Source of the DNA: Clostridiales bacterium
Lineage (GTDB): Bacteria; Bacillota; Clostridia; Christensenellales; Christensenellaceae
NCBI GenBank assembly: GCA_015056045.1
Contig: SVGZ01000001.1
Span: 62,001-126,000, forward strand
Reading direction: 5' to 3'
Length of the DNA stretch: 64,000 bases
The translations under genes were made by a program, and so were the position numbers. Under the pieces are notes generated by a model, which had not been told where the DNA came from, did not search any database, and saw nothing but the letters and a program-made list of their open reading frames with translations. This document shows, in pieces, positions 36,201-42,679 of this stretch. The first letter of the stretch is position 1. Each line of letters opens with the position of its first letter.

Positions 36201-38815
36201 GTTCCGTTAAGCGATTTGATGAAACCAGTATTCGAAACACCGGGTTTATTAATTGTCAGATTGCTGATAACATGATACTGACCATCGAACGAGCCATCGA
36301 AAGAAACAGGTTCCCATTCTACGCCCGCGAGATCAACATCTGCAATAAGCAAAACTGTTTCGCCAGATTTTGCAGCAACCATTGCTTTGTGGAGATCATC
36401 ATACTTAACATCACCGATCTGAGCAACATAGTTCATTGCAACAACACCATATGTGCCGTCAGTATTCTGAGCGATTTTATAGCCTTCAGCCGGAGCTGCA
36501 TAAGCAACGCCTTCTTCGATCGGATAACTATCATAGCTGCCGCCGGCTACTACAAGCAGACCGGTTTCTGTACCCTGACGACCATAGATCGTTGTGATCG
36601 TTTTGTCTGCAGATTTAACTGTATTGCCGCTTACTGTTGCGCTGACAGAAGCACCGCCGGTTTTAGTTTCGCCGTTTGCTGTTGTGGGCTGACCAGCTGC
36701 ACCGATTGTACCCATAACGCTGCCGGCTTTATTTGTGGAAGAACCTGTAGAGGTAATTGTATTGCCGGAAACTGTTGTATTTTCGATAACAACATTTGTC
36801 CAAGCTGCACAGCTGCCGTGACCAATAATGCCACCAGCAGAACCCTTACCTGTAATGGTAGAACCTGTTACGGAGCAGCCTGTAATGGTGAGGTTCATGA
36901 AGACAGGACCATCGTCACCATTGTAACCGCCGGCCATACCGATGAGACCACCTGTCCAGTGACCGCCTTCAACGCTGGAATCAACGAGATGGCAGTTTTT
37001 CAGAGTAATGGTTGCACTTGCCTGCGGGTAACCAATGAAAGCACCAACGCCAACTGTTCCCTTTGTGTCATCCTTATCGTTAACGATAGCGGAATCAGCA
37101 ATTGTCAGGTCATTGATGATAAGGCCGGATTTGCCTGCCCATGTGCTGGCAAAGAGCATGTCTGTAAGACCTGTGATTGTCTTTTTGTTGCCGTTTACTG
37201 TAACAACCGGGTAACCGGATGCGCTAACGGTAACAGGTGTCCATGTTGTGCCTGTTAAGTCAACATCAGTAAGAATTTCAACTGTGACATTACCTGTGCC
37301 TGCTGCAGCTGCATTGAGAGCTTCCTGGAGGGATGTGTACTTTTTATCGCCAATCTGAGCTACATAACCAGCTAATTCTTCCGCCGTATAAACATAGGGT
37401 TCACCAACCACGACGAAATCAGCAGCCTGTGCTGCTTCAAGAGTTTTGCTGAGACCAAGTTCAAGCTTAACTTCGAGATCAGAATTAGCTTCAAGAATTT
37501 CGGGCGCAATATAGATACCGCACTTAAAGTCTTGTACAGATGTGCAGATATCCGTATATTTGAAATCAAATCCTACAGAGGTGATAACAGGATATACTTT
37601 ATTTGCTTCGATTTCCATACCATCGATCGGAATCATGATCCAACCGAATGTACCATAATTACCGGCGAGATAGCAATCATTAGCAGTAAAGCTCTTATTA
37701 AATGTAATATAGAAGTCGGTTGTATAATTGCCGTATGCATTTGCTGCTGCTTCTTCGGGTGTATCCTTTGCGATGAACTCCATAGCGATCTGCAGATCGA
37801 TCGGTTCGCCGCCTTCTGTCAAGCTACCATTATAGATACTATATTCATCAACAGTGATTTTCCCGAGGTCAATAACTTCAGCATTCGGAAGCTCTTTTTC
37901 AACAACACCAGCTGCATCCATCGCTGTCTGAGCGCTTTCACTCAGTGTGTTGCCGCTGAATTTAGAACCTACTTCACTCGTTGTATCACTGAATTCGAGG
38001 TTATTGATCGTATTACCGGAAATTTCTGCTGTTGCTGCATTATAAACTTTGAATCTTTCGGTACCAAAGTCATTGCCTGTTACAACAGGGGAACCGCTGA
38101 CAACATTAACTTTACCGCTAACAACTTTGTTATTTGTGAATGTTGTTTTACCGCGGAGATAAATCGCGTACTTGCCTTCAGCTGTTTTAAATGTGCAGCC
38201 ATCAACCACGAGATTATCTCTATCTGCTTCACTGTAAATAGCATGAGCACCTGTTTCAAATGTGCAGCCTTCGATTTTGATTGCGCCTGTACCAGGAGCA
38301 ACACCAATACCTGTAGATTTAATGACAACATTCTTCAGCGTACCGGACTGTAAGCCAATACCATTTCCAGTAACATCGATCGTGAGATCATTGATGTTAA
38401 GGTTCTGTGCATCATAGAACAGATAATTGCCATTGCTTGCAGATTCAACGCTCTTAACGGTCAACGTATGACCATTACCATTGATCGTAAGACCATTGAT
38501 ATTGAGTGTGATGATCTGTCCGCTGCTGATATTCATTGTTTCAGCAAACATGATCCACTTATCAACGGTTACATCGCTGAGAAGTTCAACTGTACCAGCC
38601 GGAGCTGCAGCTTTGATGGCTTCCTGAATATCGGTATATCCAGTTTCGCCAACTTTTGCAACATAGCTGGTCTTTTCGCCGCCTTCTGAAGTGAGATCTT
38701 CACCTTCGAAGTAGACGACTCTGTTTCCCATAGCAAATGCGTTTGTCGGCAGTGTCCCAAACACCATCAGCACGACAAGCACCATGCTTAAGAAACGTTT
38801 GAATGAGTTTTCCAT
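30278..38815 (-). CDS. Giant secreted right-handed beta-helix repeat protein (adhesin-like)
   Basis: The 2,845-residue protein has a standard signal peptide (cleavage after about residue 28, NAFA) and about ten modules. Each module opens with a cassette of the form YVAQIGDKKYTSLQEALNAA and continues with beta-helix rungs of the NGNGHTL, ITGGTL or NNGTLTI type, as in pectate-lyase-like and adhesin folds. Two non-helical beta domains occur, at about 315-480 and at the very C-terminus (from about 2720). There is no LPxTG motif, membrane anchor or S-layer domain, so how it stays on the cell is unclear. GGAAAAAGGAA precedes the ATG. It is followed after 17 bases by the putative RiPP precursor. Function could be adhesion or glycan binding. 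Confidence 0.85.
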   Translation of the reverse strand: MENSFKRFLSMVLVVLMVFGTLPTNAFAMGNRVVYFEGEDLTSEGGEKTSYVAKVGETGYTDIQEAIKAAAPAGTVELLSDVTVDKWIMFAETMNISSGQIITLNINGLTINGNGHTLTVKSVESASNGNYLFYDAQNLNINDLTIDVTGNGIGLQSGTLKNVVIKSTGIGVAPGTGAIKIEGCTFETGAHAIYSEADRDNLVVDGCTFKTAEGKYAIYLRGKTTFTNNKVVSGKVNVVSGSPVVTGNDFGTERFKVYNAATAEISGNTINNLEFSDTTSEVGSKFSGNTLSESAQTAMDAAGVVEKELPNAEVIDLGKITVDEYSIYNGSLTEGGEPIDLQIAMEFIAKDTPEEAAANAYGNYTTDFYITFNKSFTANDCYLAGNYGTFGWIMIPIDGMEIEANKVYPVITSVGFDFKYTDICTSVQDFKCGIYIAPEILEANSDLEVKLELGLSKTLEAAQAADFVVVGEPYVYTAEELAGYVAQIGDKKYTSLQEALNAAAAGTGNVTVEILTDVDLTGTTWTPVTVSASGYPVVTVNGNKKTITGLTDMLFASTWAGKSGLIINDLTIADSAIVNDKDDTKGTVGVGAFIGYPQASATITLKNCHLVDSSVEGGHWTGGLIGMAGGYNGDDGPVFMNLTITGCSVTGSTITGKGSAGGIIGHGSCAAWTNVVIENTTVSGNTITSTGSSTNKAGSVMGTIGAAGQPTTANGETKTGGASVSATVSGNTVKSADKTITTIYGRQGTETGLLVVAGGSYDSYPIEEGVAYAAPAEGYKIAQNTDGTYGVVAMNYVAQIGDVKYDDLHKAMVAAKSGETVLLIADVDLAGVEWEPVSFDGSFDGQYHVISNLTINKPGVSNTGFIKSLNGTFKNVTFTNPTVTGGENTGVVAGRAGGAAALAENITINGTIKVETTHSGYARVAAIVGGWAYGNYKNITVDGGDKAVSYIKHTGGGDGRYVAGIVGHADVVDSYVNCTVKNITISGGWLCGGIAGPGPSDGIATGCVVENVNIGAHCSGGMFGWYYGSGTIENSAVKNVTFTAGSTNNGAIGGYSANPDAKLTNVTIENVKNANGAPLLGDVASVNGVYYETLEAALEAAKGNENIVVDLVANATLDITAWQTLAIGGDTTKTITINGNGKTLTFNQLNSDWNHVATNNNAKLILNNMKITNSGYNNGPWNRHDINFACDVELNNVTSDKALAFKAGAVLNKVTISDANTSDTYAIWIQPNGQTVTITDSTIDMLGCSDGRGIKIDNQYNEAQEQKVTLAVSDTSFKTEEKAAILVKSAVGADITLKNIDISGVAADTTNAVWNDSDAGANYGKVNVTGGTLAQEDAAEFAAVVKADGAIVGYYKTLEAALAAAQASETIELLVPIVIAAGEEVVLDLKGATVVGVPTEAKSYAVITNNGKLTIKNGTIVCDHKLAGSTGYAVNTITNCGELIIENATIENKSTAQYQIGYAIDNNSTSYNAIVTINSGKVVASGSNYYDGIRQFCNSLTAENKVVVNGGEVSSLWMQNPSDGAEKNTKDVKGSFEINGGKVGVISLEPSTEFKAAITGGNIGSVSAFQTAEGRDLSGFISGGTFTNKPDDAYAAEGYEFVQNDNGTYDVEVDPAYGKVAKIGATYYATIAEALAAAQAGDTVVILAGNYTTDIAVNNGITVAGETDAEGNNLVNITGRVSASTGATVENLNVHNEKTGDYDCALSVNGKDIVIDGCKLTGYNAMRYCYASGNITIKNSTINGSNFAVHFDGSAGGNIAIENCDITGWCSYAGTVNSVSYKNTKLDQGNYSGHRYYNKNISFTDCDFAEGLLIDLRASGTTVAITDENMTDAEAKALFKDPYYVAKGNITLNGNPVVYAVSANSKYYDTLQEAIDDLPADSATYYAYLRSDNVLAAPVVIPADKKLAINLNGFDITYTSAVMGEAMITNNGELTIEGEGEVVYTYTGEADSSYGKGNYTIANNGTLTVESGTIKNATASMKHAYYTIQNGGNATFTLKDGMIVNETSYAIRQFASGSNTNTVNINGGEVKGTRAVWMQAAGSNTDHAPAMVLNVTGGKLTATGETGYKLAVYSYNYGNSPKNIEVNVSGGTIDGDIALTGGANKTAAEKVTITGGTLTDVYSYAADEVAAPAIKITGGTFASNYAEIYALDDGYIFTLNEDGTYDVVVDPAYGKVAKIGETYYETFAEALAAIEEGSTLELLDDVTIDSKINVTADLTINGNGHTLTYTGSDRAIDVPNTANGADLTVKNLTIEFTSGYSQRGINYNTNGTLVLDNVTVNGGRSAVTYAVNLPSSSTGAKVEINNSNITGLIALNVWGANTTVTATNTAFTSVDKATHENYAAVKLNSNGTDAAEGAVITITGGSITALDENDDPSSAATNSTLTGVINISNTTVVTGKVEENVAVVLYNGANEFYGCSTLQDAVDKAANDSKATVKLIKNIELTETIKVTGKVVVDLNGKKLTGPDDGKSNWYAFIVDGGNLTLKDSVETGELWAKCYGVETKSGSFTLDGAKITATNNATLGSAIVNYGGEVVINSGTLAGNLASVYTGGYFSNASTTIKAGTLTGPVVMEDHAEKEYKEVVKSASNEYAIDESFGWVKEEGSELYVLTAGYYAVKNTTTNTLYTSVETALNAAKSGETVQLIADAAAASRALIVYSGVTLDLNGYALTADHAVAFSGAHIVDNSENRTSVLKVAKGNLILDINNAMMPVYNGVDGYIFTTFVYALSQDTKYVGEGFKINAIPAPGLNAVELFKDGAADNDVKIMIRLTWDTADGVRTQDFVFNENTIGNVYKSNKGTETGYGRMFTMTVTGIDSVSNLRANVVILSGTHAEVKNAKALQIK

Positions 38816-38890
38816 TTCCTTTTTCCTTTCCTCTTTTTCCCGTTTTTCATTCTTGCATTTTCACGCCAACGGGTTCGACATGAAAACGCG

Positions 38891-38949
38891 AAAAACCAAT
38901 GTCTTTTTTCCCCAAGCATTGGTTTTTTATTTGGCAGGAAAACCTGTCA
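38891..38949 (-). promoter_or_regulatory. Two hairpins in the leader of the giant gene, possible attenuator
   Basis: Reading the minus strand, a small hairpin GACAGG/CCTGCC (38949-38933, tip TTTT) is followed by AAAAACCAATG/CATTGGTTTTT (38927-38891) with a terminal T run. The second is terminator-like, yet it lies downstream of a good promoter and upstream of the gene at 38815. It could end transcripts of the upstream operon, or act as a conditional terminator. The 211-base gap holds no gene. Confidence 0.55.
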
Positions 38950-38962
38950 TGTACTCATAATA

Positions 38963-38991
38963 ATTTTACAAGTGTCTACTGAAAAAATCAA
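38963..38991 (-). promoter_or_regulatory. Promoter of the giant beta-helix gene and peptide operon
   Basis: On the minus strand TTGATT (38986-38991), a 17-base spacer and TAAAAT (38963-38968). Transcripts would start near 38956 and read through the two hairpins. Confidence 0.65.
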
Positions 38992-39026
38992 GTTTGTATT
39001 CACTTTAATTTTGTAAATATGTGCAA

Positions 39027-40196
39027 TTAAAAATTGTAGTCAAGCCCAATCGCGGAAAGAAATTCTCTTCTTCTGTCAATATCTTCCTTTTTCATCGCCG
39101 AAATCGCTTGTTCGTGTCGGTTTAAACTTTCCTTTTCAAAAAGCAGTTTGTAAAACGGACGGTATATCCAAACAAGCGGCAGTGCCCACGGCGCTCTTTT
39201 CAAGATCGGATATTTAAATTTGAGCCCATTAAGACCCGGAAACGCGATCTCTTTCAAGTAAAGAAGTTTCTTTTTTAAGGGTGAGCGGCTTTCCCCAAGA
39301 TCGCGAACACTCGTTGCCAATATTCTCGATTCAAGTTTGCCCCAGCTTCCGCTTTCAAAAATATATTCCGTCAAAATTTCGCTCAGTTCGTCTTCGGCTT
39401 CGTCCATGAAAAATACGCGGAGCAGTTTCTTTATATTATTATAGAAAGAAAGCAGTTGTAATTTTTCAAGTTCAGCTTCAACATAGGCTTCGTCAAGCGA
39501 CGGGTTTGCCCTTTGGTAAACAAAAAGGTCCGTCATATGCCTAAGGCCAATGCCTCCATCACGGAAATGCTTGGCAAAATGCGTAAACAGATAAACCATT
39601 TCATCTTCCGCCGTCATCGAAAAACGTGTGCCGTTCTGCCTTTTCGCAAGCTGCCAGCCTTCACCAAAAAACGCATAAAAATCTTTGTTATAGGAAGGGA
39701 TAAGCCTTTTGTGCAGCTCAAGGTATAGTTTCGGTGATCTCCAGACGAGTTCATGGTCTGAATTTGCCGTTTCGGTAAAGCCCAGTGCCGTCATGATCCC
39801 GCTGATCTTTTCATATTGCGCAAGACGGATCAGAATATCCGCATCACCCATGATACGCAATTCCGGCTTTGGGTAACGTTCCTTCATCAGCGTACCTTTG
39901 AGCGGCATATAATCAATGCCGTTTTCATCAAATGCAGTAAAAATGCGCTGCAATTCCTGCAGCTGGCCTTCGCTGATGAGCATGCTTTTCAGATAGCCCT
40001 GAAAAAGCTGCTGCATTGCCGTTTCCTTTTTATCGATCCCACATCGAACCGCACCTTCATAGGCCAAGGTGACCATATGATGCCGTTTGATCTGTGGTAA
40101 AGCTTTTTCAATGACGAAATTTCCCGGTAAATTCTGTTTTTCGCCTGTAACGGTGCTTTTGATTAGGGTCAACACCCCTTTTTTGATCGTATCCAC
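39027..40196 (-). CDS. NTP_transf_5-type nucleotidyltransferase family protein
   Basis: The 389-residue protein has the family signature YMPLKGTLMKERYPKPELR followed by MGDADILIR (about residues 95-124), the metal-binding part of this uncharacterised nucleotidyltransferase group, and an LELHKRL segment. Homologues often sit with HPr-kinase-like and PqqD-like genes in RiPP-type clusters, and with polysaccharide genes. It starts with GTG immediately after the LCP stop codon, with AAGGAA in the upstream gene end. It may therefore serve either the polysaccharide locus or the peptide system 9 kb downstream. Confidence 0.82.
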   Translation of the reverse strand: MDTIKKGVLTLIKSTVTGEKQNLPGNFVIEKALPQIKRHHMVTLAYEGAVRCGIDKKETAMQQLFQGYLKSMLISEGQLQELQRIFTAFDENGIDYMPLKGTLMKERYPKPELRIMGDADILIRLAQYEKISGIMTALGFTETANSDHELVWRSPKLYLELHKRLIPSYNKDFYAFFGEGWQLAKRQNGTRFSMTAEDEMVYLFTHFAKHFRDGGIGLRHMTDLFVYQRANPSLDEAYVEAELEKLQLLSFYNNIKKLLRVFFMDEAEDELSEILTEYIFESGSWGKLESRILATSVRDLGESRSPLKKKLLYLKEIAFPGLNGLKFKYPILKRAPWALPLVWIYRPFYKLLFEKESLNRHEQAISAMKKEDIDRRREFLSAIGLDYNF

Positions 40197-41186
40197 TTAT
40201 TCCTTTTCCTCATAGAAAAGCGAAAGGGCAAGTTCCTTCAACGCCTCTTCGTCGATGTAAAACTCATAATACTTGTCGCCCAAAATGTTTTCGCCCGCAG
40301 GGGAATAAAAACCGCCAAGGCTGTATTCGCCGTAATTTTCAATCAGGGTCGCAATCGAATTGCTCGTGCAGTCCGTTACGATATAATCCGCTGCATCGCG
40401 AAATGCCGAAACAAAGAAATTCGGGCTTGCTTCGCGTTTTTTCTGAAAAGCCTCGAGGAAGCCTTCGGCATATTCCTTTTGCCTGTCGATTCGGGAAAGG
40501 TTCAGCTGATCGCCGACGTCTTTTCTCGTTCGGACGTAATTTAAAGCCTGTTCCCCAAAAAGCGTCTGTTCGCCCATGCCGATCGAAGGGTCTACGGCGG
40601 AAAAATCTTCCGTAACGTTTACCGTAACACCGCCGACGGCATCATTTAAAATTTTGATCGCATCCATGTTCATCGCCATGTAATAATCGATGTGAAGCCC
40701 ATAAAGCAGATCGGAGATCGTCTTTTTCGTGTTTTCGCAGCTGTCTTCCATGCCGCTGCCATAGGTATGCGAAAGGGCAAGCTGCCCGTAAAAGGTACCG
40801 GCTTGTCTTCCGCCGATGCCAAGGACAGGCATTTCGAGCATCGTATCACGGTTCAGCTGAAGGACGTCTACCTTTTCTTCCGTTTCGTCAAAGATCATCA
40901 GCATGGCCATATCGGCTGCACCATGGTTATTATAGGAATTGCTTGGGGTAACTTCCCCATATTGGTCAATACCCATGACCAGCATGACGGTAATATCCTG
41001 CCGCGGGAAATATTCTTTTTCCTGATGAACGATCGTTTTTCTTGTGATCGTTTCCGTCGTTACGCCCGGTCCACGATACAGTACAGCGGACTCCGCAATC
41101 CGAAGTCCGCTGTATAATGCGACCAGGATCAGGAGCAAAAGGCATACGGACTGTATCGTTTCTCTGCTGAGTTTGCGCTTTTTCAT
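40197..41186 (-). CDS. LytR-CpsA-Psr (LCP) family glycopolymer-peptidoglycan ligase
   Basis: The 329-residue protein has one N-terminal membrane segment (about 13-30) and an extracellular LCP domain (about 64-235). Conserved Arg residues are in LNRDTML, and later in YVRTRKDVGDQLNLSRIDRQ. LCP enzymes move undecaprenyl-linked glycopolymers onto peptidoglycan. Here it would attach the capsule/exopolysaccharide made by the upstream genes. It is directly followed by the nucleotidyltransferase gene. Confidence 0.9.
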   Translation of the reverse strand: MKKRKLSRETIQSVCLLLLILVALYSGLRIAESAVLYRGPGVTTETITRKTIVHQEKEYFPRQDITVMLVMGIDQYGEVTPSNSYNNHGAADMAMLMIFDETEEKVDVLQLNRDTMLEMPVLGIGGRQAGTFYGQLALSHTYGSGMEDSCENTKKTISDLLYGLHIDYYMAMNMDAIKILNDAVGGVTVNVTEDFSAVDPSIGMGEQTLFGEQALNYVRTRKDVGDQLNLSRIDRQKEYAEGFLEAFQKKREASPNFFVSAFRDAADYIVTDCTSNSIATLIENYGEYSLGGFYSPAGENILGDKYYEFYIDEEALKELALSLFYEEKE

Positions 41187-41225
41187 AGCACCTATATCCT
41201 ATTCGTCTTTAATTTTGTGTGTTTT

Positions 41226-41924
41226 TTATTTTGCTCTTTTGAGATTCTTTTTGCGGAGAATAACGAGGACTGCGATCGCGATCAGAGATACGGCAAAGAT
41301 GATCAGCCAGACCATCATATCTTCCATCATGGTGTCGCCCGTTTTCGGGACATCCGCTTCACCGACACAGAAAACAACGGGGCAGATCTCTTCAAAGAGG
41401 CAGGTTACGGTTCCATCGCCATTGTTTGTAACTTTTTCGATCGGTGCCCATTTGCCGTCGATATAGGTCATGACGACAACGTTGACATCCTTTTCCACGC
41501 CAAGGTCGAAAGTGACTTCGAGCATGACGCCTTCTTTTGCCAATGCTTCAACGTGGCTCGGATCTGTATGAACATCCCCGCAGACGAGGCTTGCATCAAC
41601 AAGGTCGCGAATGACCATATCCTTGCCTGTTTTAAAGGGCAGCTTCATCGAACCGTCGGAAAGCTGTGCATACACATCGACAAGGAGCTTTTCCGCATCG
41701 TTTCTGTCTTCTTCTTTTTTATCCTGTGCATCGGATACGGGTGTGATGACAAGACAATCGGCATCAAGCTCCGTTCTTGTATCGCCTTCAACAAGCACGG
41801 GGTTCCCTTCCACATCGGGTTCATCCTTATAGCCGATGCTGGGAACAAATTCCTCTGCATATGCCGGGATCGCCATTGCGAAGCAAAGCATGAGCGCTGT
41901 TAATAAACATAATACCTTTTTCAT
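41226..41924 (-). CDS. Secreted surface protein with VPKTG sortase-type signal
   Basis: The protein of about 232 residues starts at ATG 41924, which has AAGGAG eight bases upstream (a GTG three codons earlier lacks one). It has a signal peptide ending AYA, a soluble middle without known family, and a C-terminal VPKTGD motif, membrane segment and KKNLKRAK tail. This is the layout of a sortase substrate with Val in place of Leu. No sortase gene is in the window. It lies within the capsule operon between CpsB phosphatase and LCP genes. Confidence 0.82.
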   Translation of the reverse strand: MKKVLCLLTALMLCFAMAIPAYAEEFVPSIGYKDEPDVEGNPVLVEGDTRTELDADCLVITPVSDAQDKKEEDRNDAEKLLVDVYAQLSDGSMKLPFKTGKDMVIRDLVDASLVCGDVHTDPSHVEALAKEGVMLEVTFDLGVEKDVNVVVMTYIDGKWAPIEKVTNNGDGTVTCLFEEICPVVFCVGEADVPKTGDTMMEDMMVWLIIFAVSLIAIAVLVILRKKNLKRAK

Positions 41925-41951
41925 TGTTATCACTCCTTTAAAAGCAGTTCT

Positions 41952-42665
41952 TTACATATTATATATAGATGGCAGGAGCCTTCTGCTGTTTTCCTTCAGC
42001 TGCAGAAGCGCATTCCTTCCCAACTTTTTCCTGATAAGCGATGCTGCCATGCCCAAATTCGGCTGTCTTTCCCCGAGGTTATGCGCATCGGAGCCGATGA
42101 TCTGTATCTGCCCTTTTTTCAGCATACCGAGCGCAAGCCTTTCCGTCTTTTTTTGAAGGAAAAACTCTGCATTTGCCTGTACGATGACGGGCATTGCCTC
42201 AAGCTTTTTTGGCAGACCATGTGTATGAAACGGGGCAATATAGCGGTCGATATGGGCAACGATGGGGATGATCCCCAGTTTTTGCCGGATAAGAACAAGT
42301 TCTTCCAGCATGGCATCTGTCCAAGGGCCACCGGGCATTTCCACCAAAATGTATTTGCCGCCTTCGAAAGCAAGCTTCTTTGTAAATTCCGAATCGCTCA
42401 TTCCGCGGAAGAAATATACCTCTGCACCGATGTGGATCCTTGGCAAGCCTTCTTCCTTTGCCATTGCCGCGCGCAGCTCTTTTTCTGCCTTGTCTCTTTT
42501 TTCAAGGAAAGCCTCTGGCGTGTTGTACCGCGGGTAAAAATGCGGCGTTAAGAATACATCTCTGATGCCTTGCTCCGCTTCAAGCCGAAGCATCCCGATC
42601 GATTCCTCCACAGAAGAGCTTCCGTCGTCAATACCATGCAGGATATGGCTGTGAAAATCGATCAT
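41952..42665 (-). CDS. cpsB: CpsB/YwqE-type PHP tyrosine-protein phosphatase
   Basis: The protein of about 237 residues is a PHP-fold manganese phosphatase that dephosphorylates the tyrosine kinase of capsule synthesis. Metal-binding motifs are DFHSHILHGIDDG, TPHFYPRY, GAEVYF, VAHIDRY and GSDAHNLG. An in-frame GTG/ATG pair lies 6-9 bases upstream, but AGGTGAT positioned five bases before ATG 42665 favours that start. It follows the kinase gene by 14 bases. Confidence 0.92.
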   Translation of the reverse strand: MIDFHSHILHGIDDGSSSVEESIGMLRLEAEQGIRDVFLTPHFYPRYNTPEAFLEKRDKAEKELRAAMAKEEGLPRIHIGAEVYFFRGMSDSEFTKKLAFEGGKYILVEMPGGPWTDAMLEELVLIRQKLGIIPIVAHIDRYIAPFHTHGLPKKLEAMPVIVQANAEFFLQKKTERLALGMLKKGQIQIIGSDAHNLGERQPNLGMAASLIRKKLGRNALLQLKENSRRLLPSIYNM

Positions 42666-42679
42666 ATTCATCACCTGAA

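Noticed and set aside
31799-38353. Many Cys/Ile-rich plus-strand frames of 60-330 codons
   Set aside because: All are shadows of the giant beta-helix gene, whose repetitive Thr/Asn/Gly codons keep other frames open.
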